DNA of 64,000 nucleotides, from positions 23,675 through 87,674 of the forward strand of contig DASRJL010000054.1 in NCBI GenBank assembly GCA_035649495.1. Reading direction: 5' to 3'. The stretch is from SG8-41 sp035649495 (GTDB taxonomy: Bacteria; Pseudomonadota; Gammaproteobacteria; Burkholderiales; SG8-41). This document shows, one piece after another, positions 33,359 through 42,369 of this stretch (its first letter is position 1; every line of letters starts with the position of its first letter). Both the position numbers and the translations under genes were made by a program. Under the pieces are notes generated by a model. The model had not been told where the DNA came from and ran no database searches. It saw only the letters and a program-made list of their open reading frames with translations.

Positions 33359-35199
33359 ACTACGCGCACGCACAATCTCGCCGGCTCGGATTGCCCCGGC
33401 TGAGACCTCGCCCGGTCGATGTCCGCGCACAATTGGGTGAGCGCGGTGTCGTACTTCCTGTCGATGACGGCGTGGCGCAGCTTCAGGTTGGAGGTCAGTT
33501 CTCCGCCTTCGATGGAAAACGTCCTGGTGGTAAGCACGACCCCATGCGGCCAGATCGCGGGCGCGAGAGCGCCGAGCTCGCGCGTGAGGTCGGCCTGAAT
33601 TTCCCGCTGCGTGCCCGGATCGGCAAGGTCCATCTCACCGGATCGGGTGTCTGCCCGGGCGCGGGCATACGCCGGCGCCGAGATCACCGCGATCGCGAGT
33701 ATCGTGGCGCCCCGGCGTCCCAGCGCCGCGGCCTGCTCGACGTAGGGTACGCGCCGCAGCGCGGCTTCGATGACGCCGGGCGATACCCAGCGGCCGTTCG
33801 CAGTCTTGAACACGTTGCCCTGGCGGCCGGTCAGTCTCAGATACCCGCCCTCCACGAATTCGCCCAGGTCTCCGGTTACGAGGTAACCGTCGGGCGTCAG
33901 CGCGGGCCGCTCGGTGTTCTCTGCAAGGTGGGGGTGAAAAACACCGGGCCCTCGCACCTGAACGACGCCCTCCTCGGACAGGCGCACTTCGTTGTACTTG
34001 AGCGGCCGTCCAACCGTTCCCGGCTTGCTCGCCGAGAGCAGATTGGCGGCAATGGGTACGATATCTTCGCTCTGGCCATAGGCTTCGAGTACCGGGATGC
34101 CGAGCGCGGCAAAACCATGCACCAACCACTCGGGACAGGGCGCCGAGCCGCTGACGATGTATCTCAGCCTGGACCCCATGACACCGCGCACTCGCTTGAG
34201 CACCGTGCGGTTCGCGAGCGCGGCCACGAACCGGGTGCACAACGGTACCGACAGGCCCGCTGCCTTGAGCACGTGCTGGGCCCGGTTGGCGGTGATCCCG
34301 CCGCGTATCAATGCGCCGATCGGTCTGGGCAAACGGGACAGTGTTTCGTTGATCCCCGCGTACAGGCGCTCGCAAAAAGTCGGCACGGCAATGAAAATGT
34401 ACGGATTAGCGATGGGCAGACACTTCATCACCTGGCGCGGATCCTCGACGAAATAGGTAGCAGCACCCTTGACGAACGCGCACAGGTTGATGATGCGCTG
34501 GAAAGAGTTCGCAAGCGGCATCCAGCAAACGAGGTTGCAACCTTCCTCGATATCGTCGAATGCCTCCAGAATCGCGCGGCACGCGAGACAAACCTGGGCG
34601 TGCGTGTACACGATCGGCTTGGGAACGCCGGTAGTGCCCGATGAAAAGGCGATGAGGGCAGGATCATCGCCCCGGACCGGAGTGTCGGTCACGGCTCGAG
34701 CCGGCGCCTTGTGCTCTTTCAAACGCGATACGCTGATGACGCCATCCGTTTGCACTGCTTCATCGATGACCAGCACGAAGCGCACTGCTGCACGGAGCAC
34801 GGGATCGACTCGTTGCAAAAGGCTCTGGTTGCCCGCGATCAGTGCTACGGGCTTCAGATGGGACATCATCTGATTGGCCTGATCGGCGGGGTAGTACGGA
34901 TCGATACCGATGACCAGTGCGCCGAGTTTCAACGCTGCGATCTGGCAGATATCCCAGTCCTGGGACGTGCCTGCCAGTATGACGATGCGCTCGTCGCGGC
35001 GCAGCCCCAGATCCGCCAGTCCCGCTGCCACCCGTTCCGTGACGGCCGCAAGCTCCGACCAGCTCGTACTGCGCCAGACACCGTCCTGATTCTGGGTGAA
35101 ATGTGCGGGCGCGTCCGGGGTGAGCGCCGCGCGTTTCGCCAGCAGGGCTGGAATCGTGTCGACCGAGGCTAAAAAGCGTTCAACGGAACCCGGGGTCAC
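33355..35199 (-). CDS. AMP-dependent acyl-CoA / carboxylate ligase (long-chain FadD15-like)
   Basis: 614 residues with ANL motifs: IAFSSGTTGVPKPIVYTHAQ, the long-chain ligase blocks NLVCWMPLANSFQR and IVSGSAPCPEWL, LEAYGQSED, GYLVTGDLGEF, GRQGNVFKTANGRWVSP and a late Lys region ELTSNLKLRHAVI. The GRxxxxFKTxxGxWVxP style is that of long-chain (FadD15) or mycobacterial FadD ligases. It overlaps the PP-loop gene upstream and the SDR gene downstream by 4 bases each, so all three are made together. It likely activates a fatty or aryl acid for the reductase. Confidence 0.9.
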   Translation of the reverse strand: MTPGSVERFLASVDTIPALLAKRAALTPDAPAHFTQNQDGVWRSTSWSELAAVTERVAAGLADLGLRRDERIVILAGTSQDWDICQIAALKLGALVIGIDPYYPADQANQMMSHLKPVALIAGNQSLLQRVDPVLRAAVRFVLVIDEAVQTDGVISVSRLKEHKAPARAVTDTPVRGDDPALIAFSSGTTGVPKPIVYTHAQVCLACRAILEAFDDIEEGCNLVCWMPLANSFQRIINLCAFVKGAATYFVEDPRQVMKCLPIANPYIFIAVPTFCERLYAGINETLSRLPRPIGALIRGGITANRAQHVLKAAGLSVPLCTRFVAALANRTVLKRVRGVMGSRLRYIVSGSAPCPEWLVHGFAALGIPVLEAYGQSEDIVPIAANLLSASKPGTVGRPLKYNEVRLSEEGVVQVRGPGVFHPHLAENTERPALTPDGYLVTGDLGEFVEGGYLRLTGRQGNVFKTANGRWVSPGVIEAALRRVPYVEQAAALGRRGATILAIAVISAPAYARARADTRSGEMDLADPGTQREIQADLTRELGALAPAIWPHGVVLTTRTFSIEGGELTSNLKLRHAVIDRKYDTALTQLCADIDRARSQPGQSEPARLCVRVV

Positions 35200-36287
35200 G
35201 TTGGAACTTTCGGATCATACCAATTCAGCGGTTTGTTGATGATCAGGTCGTCGTGCGTGAGCCCGAGCCACTCCATCTGTTCGGTGACGATTCGGCCCAG
35301 GCGCAGCTTGCCCCAGCCCCCCAGGCGCCTTCTGATGATGTAATCGACCAGCGGCGCCTTGACCACCCAGTCGCCGCGGTCAGCCTTGCCACTGCGGATC
35401 AGCGCGGAGAACTCCGGGGCGTATGGGTTGTAACCGAAATTCTTCAGGTCGGAATACATCAGCAGCCAGTTCACGGGGTAATTGCTGAGCACGGGATCGG
35501 CATTGGACTTGTGCGGCACCAGGCCCAATTCGACGATCTTCTGCATGATTTCACCCTGGTTGTAGCGCCAGGCATGGAAGGGCGCGATATAACGGGGAAA
35601 CCGCGTGGCGGGAGGATAGCGCCGGGGATTCCAGAATCGCGTCAGCTCCGCTTCGGAAAAGACGCCTGCTTCGCGCAATCCGGGCGGGGTCCAATCGGTC
35701 TCGCAGATGAGTTTTCGCGAGAATTCGTACTCCATGCGTTCCTTCTCCGGTTGACCCGGCGAGTAGCCGGCGAGCACCAGAGGAATTTCCTTTTCGTGCG
35801 CAATCGTCAGGGCATCGCCCTCGAAAAGCGGCGCATATACGTACGAAATCGTGTATACCGCGCCGCGCGACTCCTGGTTCTGCAGCAAGTAACGGAACAG
35901 CTTGCGATAGAAGGTCACCGGCGGGCGGTAGACCAGATGGTCGACCTGCAGGACTTCGATGGTCTTTCTGATGCTGGCCCAGGCAACATCAGGAATGTTG
36001 GCGTCGATCGTGAAAGCGAGCACGCGCAGCCCGCATTCCTTGACCGCGCGGTACAGCAGGTAAATGCTGTCCTTGCCGCCCGACAGGCAAACGACCGCGT
36101 CGTAACCCCTGGCGCCGCGTGTCGCATTGAGCGTCTTCTCGAGGTCTTGTTCGTACTGGTTTCGCCGCGTCTCCTGGATTTGCTCGACGTTCGGATTGTA
36201 GCCGCGACAAAACGAACAAATGCCATTGTTATCCAGGTCGGCACCGGGCACCTTTGACGGCAAGAGACAACGCGCGCACCGCGACAT
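35196..36287 (-). CDS. PP-loop ATPase / sugar amidotransferase-like protein 1 (WbpG-like)
   Basis: 363 residues. An N-terminal zinc-finger-like pair of CxxC motifs (CARCLLPSKVP, CSFCRGY) precedes the PP-loop VVCLSGGKDSIYLL near residue 68. This is the N-type ATP pyrophosphatase fold of WbpG/PseA-like N-acetyl sugar amidotransferases, which adenylate a substrate carbonyl for attack by ammonia or another nucleophile. No HisH/HisF-like ammonia partner is nearby. It is the first gene of the operon PP-loop, ligase, SDR, flavoenzyme, TPR glycosyltransferase, and is divergent from the permease genes. A distant relative lies at 39.0-40.2 kb. Confidence 0.87.
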   Translation of the reverse strand: MSRCARCLLPSKVPGADLDNNGICSFCRGYNPNVEQIQETRRNQYEQDLEKTLNATRGARGYDAVVCLSGGKDSIYLLYRAVKECGLRVLAFTIDANIPDVAWASIRKTIEVLQVDHLVYRPPVTFYRKLFRYLLQNQESRGAVYTISYVYAPLFEGDALTIAHEKEIPLVLAGYSPGQPEKERMEYEFSRKLICETDWTPPGLREAGVFSEAELTRFWNPRRYPPATRFPRYIAPFHAWRYNQGEIMQKIVELGLVPHKSNADPVLSNYPVNWLLMYSDLKNFGYNPYAPEFSALIRSGKADRGDWVVKAPLVDYIIRRRLGGWGKLRLGRIVTEQMEWLGLTHDDLIINKPLNWYDPKVPT

Positions 36288-36429
36288 GCCCGCAATCTAG
36301 CACCGTTTATGGGCTGGTGGTATAAATGGTGTTATCCTCGAATCCCGATCTGGATCACCCTCAGGATCACCCGTTTGCCATGACTTCGACCGTTCCGACG
36401 CGTGGCGTGCTCTTGCGGTCGATGGATGG

Positions 36430-37665
36430 ATGACCGTGCAGTCACTTTGGCTCGACTTCTTCCTCGCGTTTCGCAATGTCGTGCGCCAAAAGCGCCGCAG
36501 CGCGGTCGCCGTTGGAGCGGTTGCGTTTGGAATTGCGGCCCTGATCATCGCAAGCGGCTTCATCGAGTGGATATTCGTGGCTTTTCGGGAGGACACGATT
36601 CAGTCGCAGCTCGGACACCTGCAGATCGCAAGGCCCGGCTATCAGGAAGGGGGCAAAGCCGATCCCTATGCGTATCTGCTGCCCGATGCGGTACCTGAAC
36701 TGGAATCGCAGAACGAGCCGCGCCAGATCAAGGCCGTCGCACCCCGCTTGTCCTTCAGCGGACTGGTCAGTCACGGTGATGCTACTCTGTCCTTCATAGG
36801 AGACGGGGTCAGTCCGAGAGAGGAAGCCCAGTTTGCACAAGGAGTACAGATTTCCGTGGGCCAGAATCTCTCAGCCGGTGAGCCCAACGCGATCATCATG
36901 GGAGCGGGACTGGCGCGCAATCTCGGCGTGAAGGTCGGCGACAAGGTCGTGCTGCTGGCTAACACCGCCAAGGGGGCCACCAACGCGGTTGAAGTCACCA
37001 TCCGCGGTTTGTTCACTACCGTTGCCAAAGCTTATGACGACGCCGCCCTGCGCGTGCCCATCGAAACGGCCCGCCAGCTTCTGCGCACCAAAGGTTCCCA
37101 CGTCTGGGTCGTGCTGATCAATGAATCCAGCAACACCGACGGCGTCCTCGCCAAGGTGCGCGGCCGGTTGCCGCAGGAGAAGTTTGAGGTGGTGCCGTGG
37201 TACAAGCTGGCGGATACATACAATAAGACGACGGCGCTTTTCAACAAGCAGGTTCAGGGCATCCGCCTGATCATTGCCCTGATCATCCTGCTCAGCATCT
37301 GGAATACCATGACGATGAGCGTGATGGAGCGAACCAGCGAAATAGGTACGACCATGGCGCTCGGATCGGAAAGCAAGGGCATCCTGCGGCTGTTTGTGAG
37401 CGAGGGGATGTTGCTGGGCTTCTTTGGCGGGATAGCGGGTTTGTTGATCGGAGTGGCGTTGGCGGCCGTGATCTCGGCGATTGGCATCCCGATGCCGCCG
37501 CCGCCCGGCGTAACACACGGCTATACCATCTCGATTTATGTGACCTGGACCGACGCGCTGCAATCCTTCGTCATCGCGGTCGTGACGACTCTGATTGCGA
37601 GTGTGTATCCGGCCTGGGTAGCGTCCCGCAAGCAGATCGTGGACGCGTTACGCCACAGTCGCTGA
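36430..37665 (+). CDS. FtsX/MacB-like ABC transporter permease 1
   Basis: 411 residues with the LolC/MacB plan. One N-terminal helix (SAVAVGAVAFGIAALIIASG) is followed by a periplasmic MacB-PCD domain (about 45-270). Three C-terminal helices close the chain, with the FtsX coupling stretch MERTSEIGTTMALGSESKGI. It is followed after 13 bases by a second permease of the same type. The pair probably forms a LolC/LolE-like heterodimer. No ATPase is adjacent; the LolD-like protein at 25.4-26.2 kb is the best candidate partner. It may extract a lipid or lipoprotein from the inner membrane. Confidence 0.92.
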   Translation: MTVQSLWLDFFLAFRNVVRQKRRSAVAVGAVAFGIAALIIASGFIEWIFVAFREDTIQSQLGHLQIARPGYQEGGKADPYAYLLPDAVPELESQNEPRQIKAVAPRLSFSGLVSHGDATLSFIGDGVSPREEAQFAQGVQISVGQNLSAGEPNAIIMGAGLARNLGVKVGDKVVLLANTAKGATNAVEVTIRGLFTTVAKAYDDAALRVPIETARQLLRTKGSHVWVVLINESSNTDGVLAKVRGRLPQEKFEVVPWYKLADTYNKTTALFNKQVQGIRLIIALIILLSIWNTMTMSVMERTSEIGTTMALGSESKGILRLFVSEGMLLGFFGGIAGLLIGVALAAVISAIGIPMPPPPGVTHGYTISIYVTWTDALQSFVIAVVTTLIASVYPAWVASRKQIVDALRHSR

Positions 37666-37678
37666 ACCCGCGGATATC

Positions 37679-38890
37679 ATGCTCGCCCTCGCCCTGCGCA
37701 ACATCATTCGCCAGAAAGCGCATACCGCGATGACGCTGACGGCGATCATATTCGGCGTGGTCGGGCTCATCCTTGCCGGCGGCTGGGTGAACGACATCTT
37801 CGTGCAGCTGGGCGAGGCGCTCATACATTCACAGTCCGGACACTTGCAGACCTACAAGAGCGGGTTCTACGCCGCCGGCTCGCGTGATCCGGAGAAGTAT
37901 CTGATCGCCGACCCTGTCCCCATCAAGCAGCGTATTGCAGGCCTCGCGGGCGTTCAGAACGTGATGGCGCGTCTCAACTTCTCGGGGCTGCTCAACACCG
38001 GGCGCAGCGATCTGCCGATCATCGGCGAAGGAGTGGAGCCCGGCAAGGAGGCGGAACTCGGCAGCTTCATCACCATTACCGCGGGACGCCAGCTCACCGA
38101 CAAAGACTCGTATGGGGTAGTGATCGGCTTTGGCGTCGCGCATGCGCTCAAATTGAAACCGGGCGATCGCGTGACGTTACTGGCGAACGCGGTCGGGGGC
38201 GCGCTCAACAACCTGGAACTGGAGGTGATCGGTGTCTTTCAGAGTTTCTCCAACGATTATGACGCCCGGGCGGTGAGGATTCCGCTGCCAGCGGCTCAAG
38301 AACTGCTGGATACCAAGGGCGCCAACGCGCTCGTAGTTACGCTGCACAGAACGGCGGACACGGATCGTATTGCCGCGTTGCTGAAGGAGCAGTTGGGTCC
38401 AGCCGGCATGGAGGTCAAGACCTGGGTCGAGCTGAACGACTTCTACGAAAAAACCGTCAGACTCTACAAGAGCCAGTTCGGTTTTCTGCAGCTCATCATC
38501 CTCATCATGGTCCTGCTGAGTGTGACCAACACGGTGAACATGAGCGTCTTCGAGCGCGTGGGAGAATTCGGCACGTTGATGGCGCTCGGCAACCGCAGCG
38601 GCGAGGTGTTTCGCTTGATCGTGATCGAAAGCACCGCGCTGGGCCTCGCCGGCGGCACATTGGGCGTGCTGCTCGGAACGGCGCTGGCGTGGGGCATCTC
38701 GTCCATCGGTATCCCGATGCCACCTCCGCCGAACGCGAACATCGGCTATACCGCCCATATCCTGATCATTCCTTCATCGCTACTGACGTCCTTTCTGGTC
38801 GGCTTCGGTGCCACGGTCGCGGCTGTGCTGGTGCCTGCCAGACGCGTTACCCGCATCGCGGTAGTCGATGCTTTGAGGCAGAATATTTAG
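37679..38890 (+). CDS. FtsX/MacB-like ABC transporter permease 2
   Basis: 403 residues with the same layout as the preceding permease. Helix 1 is MTLTAIIFGVVGLILAGGWV, then a periplasmic domain, and three C-terminal helices with FERVGEFGTLMALGNRSGEV. Both permeases share a SIGIPMPPPP loop between the last helices, a LolC/MacB-like feature of this subgroup. It lies 13 bases downstream of permease 1 and is translated with it. Confidence 0.92.
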   Translation: MLALALRNIIRQKAHTAMTLTAIIFGVVGLILAGGWVNDIFVQLGEALIHSQSGHLQTYKSGFYAAGSRDPEKYLIADPVPIKQRIAGLAGVQNVMARLNFSGLLNTGRSDLPIIGEGVEPGKEAELGSFITITAGRQLTDKDSYGVVIGFGVAHALKLKPGDRVTLLANAVGGALNNLELEVIGVFQSFSNDYDARAVRIPLPAAQELLDTKGANALVVTLHRTADTDRIAALLKEQLGPAGMEVKTWVELNDFYEKTVRLYKSQFGFLQLIILIMVLLSVTNTVNMSVFERVGEFGTLMALGNRSGEVFRLIVIESTALGLAGGTLGVLLGTALAWGISSIGIPMPPPPNANIGYTAHILIIPSSLLTSFLVGFGATVAAVLVPARRVTRIAVVDALRQNI

Positions 38891-39004
38891 CGTTGGCCGT
38901 CCGATCGTGGCGAGCACGGGCGACGATGCGTAGCGGAGCGACGCGGGCCGGTTTCGGTCCGTCCCTGAAGGGCGCCGCGCTGCACGCGATCGACGAGGAT
39001 CAAC

Positions 39005-40195
39005 ATGGATGCGCGGGTGTTCGCGATCGAGGCCAGGACCGCCGATTGGATCGCGCACCACGCGTGGCCGTTCATGCGTCCCTGGGTCCGAAGCCACCTG
39101 ACCCGTCGATGTCGCCTCTGCGTGTTGCCGGAGACCTGTGTCCCGCTCGATGCCGACGGCGTGTGCCCGGTCTGCCACGAAACACGTCGCGCCCCGAAGC
39201 GAGCGGGTGCGCGCGACGGCAATCGGGTCCGTCAAGACCTGGATCGCATCTTGACCGAGGCCCAAGGCTGCGTCGCGGGGCCGCACGATGCGCTCCTGCT
39301 CTTCAGCGGCGGCAAGGACAGTACCTACATGCTGTACCGCGTGCTCAAGGACTATCCCCGGCTGCGTGTGCGTACTCTGCTCGTGGACAACGGCTTCATG
39401 AGCCCGTTTGCCCTTGCCAACGTGCGCCGGGTACTGGCGCGCTTCGATGTCGAGCATCTCACGTTACAGCTGCGGCCCTCGCTGGTGACCAAGGTCTTTC
39501 ACTTCGCGCTTACCCATCTCGAGCTGCAGAAGGGTTACAGCATCGTGGATCTGCTCGACGGGCAAATGTCCTTCGATGCTGCGCGCAATTTCGCCGCGGC
39601 GCAGGGCATTCCGCTGATTCTGTGCGGCCTGTCGGGGGTGCAGGTGGAGCAGGTGTACGGGCCGGTGGGATGCGAGATCCCCAGCGAGCTCGAGCGCACG
39701 GCCTTTCACAGCATGTCCGGGATCGACCTGCGCGGCTTTCTGAGCGCCGAGGAACTGCGCTGCTTCTGGGATGGAAGTTCCTGGCCGGCGCAGCGCGTCC
39801 CGCGCTTTGTCTTGCCCATGGCCGCGTGGGATCTCGACGAGCAGTTCGTCCAGCGCGAGGTCGGGCGCCTGGGGCTGCTCGACGCACGCCACACCAGCCC
39901 CCTGCTCACCAATCACATGCTGATTCCGGTGATTGCCATGGCCGAGGTGGCGCGTTTCGGCTACAGCTCCTTCGAGGTCGAGTTCGCGCGAATGGTGCGC
40001 GAGGGCAGGAGCGTGCGCACCGATTGGATCAATCTGTTCGAGATGCTGGAGTACGCGACGCGCACCGGGCGTTTTGTCGGCCGGACCGCGACCCACACCC
40101 TGGCGCGCCTGAACCTCACTCCGGCGGACCTTGGCATCGGGCAGCCGCGTCCTGGCTCCTGGCATGTACGCCCGAAGGACGCCGGCGACGCTTGA
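39005..40195 (+). CDS. PP-loop ATPase / sugar amidotransferase-like protein 2
   Basis: 396 residues. A CxxC pair (CRLCVLPETCVP, CPVCHE) precedes the PP-loop LLLFSGGKDSTYMLYRVLKD near residue 100. It has the same domain order as the WbpG-like protein at 35.2-36.3 kb but is clearly divergent and carries about 30 extra N-terminal residues (MDARVFAIEARTADWIAHHA). It would activate a substrate by adenylation. It lies 114 bases after the second permease on the same strand and is probably in that transcript. Two PP-loop proteins of one family in one locus suggest two amidation-type steps or a two-subunit enzyme; this is inference. Confidence 0.85.
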   Translation: MDARVFAIEARTADWIAHHAWPFMRPWVRSHLTRRCRLCVLPETCVPLDADGVCPVCHETRRAPKRAGARDGNRVRQDLDRILTEAQGCVAGPHDALLLFSGGKDSTYMLYRVLKDYPRLRVRTLLVDNGFMSPFALANVRRVLARFDVEHLTLQLRPSLVTKVFHFALTHLELQKGYSIVDLLDGQMSFDAARNFAAAQGIPLILCGLSGVQVEQVYGPVGCEIPSELERTAFHSMSGIDLRGFLSAEELRCFWDGSSWPAQRVPRFVLPMAAWDLDEQFVQREVGRLGLLDARHTSPLLTNHMLIPVIAMAEVARFGYSSFEVEFARMVREGRSVRTDWINLFEMLEYATRTGRFVGRTATHTLARLNLTPADLGIGQPRPGSWHVRPKDAGDA

Positions 40196-40323
40196 CCCGC
40201 CTCCACGAGCCTCAGCGCCTCGGCCTTCAACTGCCTGTCATAGTGGCACAGTTCTCGATGCGGACTAACGTGCTGCACTTCCTTGCCTATCTAGTACGTC
40301 CGGCGTATTGTCTTCTTCAAAAA

Positions 40324-40345
40324 TGTTCGTATACAGTGTTCGTAT
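40324..40345. repeat. Direct repeat TGTTCGTAT upstream of the small unknown gene
   Basis: TGTTCGTAT occurs at 40324-40332 and 40337-40345, 13 bases apart, about 60 bases before the ATG at 40403. The regular spacing could be an operator; no known regulator site was recognised. Confidence 0.45.
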
Positions 40346-40402
40346 GCGGTGTTGGGATTCCGGGGCGTGGCTCGATGCATCGTCATACGCAAAGGGATAG
40401 AC

Positions 40403-40843
40403 ATGGATGCAGCAGATGAAGTCGCCTTGTTCAGGGAAGAGTTGGCGTTAGGCGAGTTACTGGATCAGATCGTTATTTCCCTCGACCATAAATACGGCAA
40501 AGGGGAAGGTGACCCGGAAATATTCATCCGCCTCGCGCGTACATTCCACTGGGAAGCCTTCGATCGTGACTCATCAAAGGAGGATAAACGCAAGAACCAG
40601 ATCGTGTCACCGGACATTCTTGAAAAACGCTGGGCAAGTACCGTTTTTAATACGGAGATAGACGCTCCGTTACGCAAGTACGTCGATCTGCATTGCCCTC
40701 ACGACGACAGGGAAGTGTTCAGGAAGTACATTCTGATCAAGTTGATCAAGATGACCTACGAGCAGGTATACAAGAAGGCGTGGGCCGATCATGAAAATCT
40801 ATTGCTGCTCAAGAATCGCGGACGCAGCGGTCAGAACGTGTAA
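40403..40843 (+). CDS. Hypothetical protein
   Basis: 146 residues from ATG 40403 (in-frame TTG or GTG starts further upstream are less likely). It is charged and mostly helical, for example MDAADEVALFREELALGELL and FRKYILIKLIKMTYEQVYKK. It has no signal peptide, membrane helix or recognisable domain. Two Cys/His positions near the middle (DLHCPHDD) do not make a clear metal site. It lies between a PP-loop gene and, convergently, the outer-membrane barrel gene, overlapping the latter's 3' end by 13 bases. Function not recognised. Confidence 0.7.
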   Translation: MDAADEVALFREELALGELLDQIVISLDHKYGKGEGDPEIFIRLARTFHWEAFDRDSSKEDKRKNQIVSPDILEKRWASTVFNTEIDAPLRKYVDLHCPHDDREVFRKYILIKLIKMTYEQVYKKAWADHENLLLLKNRGRSGQNV

Positions 40844-42369
40844 CGCAACTCGGTGTAGAGCCGATCGTTGTTGTCGTAGCGGCCGAACAGCCCCGTCGGC
40901 GGGCCACCGAAGATGTCGGCCCCTACCGCCAGGCGCCAGTTTTTCTCGAACGTCCAGGTGACCTTCGGACGCACCAGATAGTCACTGCGGTTGAGGCTGT
41001 GCACCAGCAACAGCCGCGCTTCCACGTTGTTTGCCAGCTTCACCGCATCAAGAAGTACGCTCAATCCGCTCTCGTATTTTTTCTGCAGCGTGTCCGGATC
41101 GTGGTTCATGTAGATACGCTGAAAGAACTGCAGATTGAGCCGCGCGTCTCTCGGCAAGTTGAAATCGAGCCCGAGCGCATAGTCCCAGGTGTCCTGCTCC
41201 ACCAGTCCGTTCGGCTGGGTGATGCGGGTGACGTTGAACTGCCGGCCGTCGGTATACACCGCTTCGGCTTTCAGCACCGTTTCGCCGAGATCCTTGGAAA
41301 CTGTCGCGCCGACCTGGTTGATCTTGTCGTGGCGCGCCTGATAGAGAAAAACCGGCGCCCCGGGAGCCGGCCCCGGCTGCACCAGCAAACCAGGCGTGGG
41401 AGCGGCCAGGACCTGCCGATAGAATGTGGGAGTAATGTCCAGACTGTGATAGTAGAAGGCGGACAGATCCCAGCCGCCCTGAAGCGTGGACAGCCGAGCC
41501 CCGTAGTTGGTGTTGGAAAGCTTTCGGTCGGGACGATCTTCGCCCAGAAACTGGGAGCCGCCCGGGCCGGGGATGGGATAGGGGAAAAAGTCCGCTCCGG
41601 CTACCCCTTTGACTCCCGGAACGCCGGGCTTGCCGATTTCATCAAAACTCGGGGCCGGCACCCAGAGCAACTCGGCCTTCATGTCCTTCCCGAAATATTC
41701 CGCGCGAACGGCCCATTGCGGAATGCGGAGCATCTGGAGTTCCGGTTCGGGCAGGATGAATTCGCGCTGGTCCCGGGCTGACACGACATCGGCGATGAAC
41801 AATCCGACCATCTCGCCCCACACTACCTGCTGGCGGCCGAGGCGGAGCTCCCAGTTGCCGCCGGTCGAGATATCGAGATAGTTTTCCCGGAAAGTGAACT
41901 CATAGCGCTGATCGCGCCTCACGTCAGGCGCGTAGAAGTCCAGTTGGTCGTAGGCATAGTCATAGTCGAGCCGGCCGCCGATTCTCCACTTCACGTTCTC
42001 GCTGAACTGCCCTTGGCGCGTGATATCGGCACGCATGCGCAGCTTGGACCAATGGTCCGGGTCGCGATAGGCGCGCGCCGCCTCGCCTTGTATGAAACCG
42101 CCCCACCCGGATGCGGTCTGCGCCTTATCGGTTGCAGGGGCGTCGTCGGCAAACAAGGAATCACGCGTGGCCGGCTTGGCATCCCGTTGCGCTACGAACG
42201 GGACCACCCTGGAATTCGGCGGCGCTGCCGTATCTTCGTACGGTCCGGACGCGTCCGCGTATGCGCTACCCGCGGCGGTCAACAATGCAGCGCAGGAAAC
42301 GAGCATTCCGCGGCCGGCGTATCGCCATGCTGCGGTGCGCTCTCGCGTCGCGCGGGGTTGTCTCATCAA
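40831..42369 (-). CDS. DUF1302-like outer-membrane beta-barrel protein
   Basis: 512 residues with a long-n-region signal peptide (RGMLVSCAALLTAAGSAYAD) and a final Phe (ELRYTF), as in outer-membrane barrels. Alternating beta strands dominate, and the block RENYLDISTGGNWELRLGRQ followed by QVVWGEMVGLFIADV matches the DUF1302 group. Such barrels often accompany LolA-like carriers and RND or ABC exporters of hydrophobic compounds. It closes the set needed for envelope-spanning transport here: LolD-like ATPase, two permeases, LolA-like carrier and this barrel. It is not in an evident operon. Confidence 0.87.
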   Translation of the reverse strand: MMRQPRATRERTAAWRYAGRGMLVSCAALLTAAGSAYADASGPYEDTAAPPNSRVVPFVAQRDAKPATRDSLFADDAPATDKAQTASGWGGFIQGEAARAYRDPDHWSKLRMRADITRQGQFSENVKWRIGGRLDYDYAYDQLDFYAPDVRRDQRYEFTFRENYLDISTGGNWELRLGRQQVVWGEMVGLFIADVVSARDQREFILPEPELQMLRIPQWAVRAEYFGKDMKAELLWVPAPSFDEIGKPGVPGVKGVAGADFFPYPIPGPGGSQFLGEDRPDRKLSNTNYGARLSTLQGGWDLSAFYYHSLDITPTFYRQVLAAPTPGLLVQPGPAPGAPVFLYQARHDKINQVGATVSKDLGETVLKAEAVYTDGRQFNVTRITQPNGLVEQDTWDYALGLDFNLPRDARLNLQFFQRIYMNHDPDTLQKKYESGLSVLLDAVKLANNVEARLLLVHSLNRSDYLVRPKVTWTFEKNWRLAVGADIFGGPPTGLFGRYDNNDRLYTELRYTF

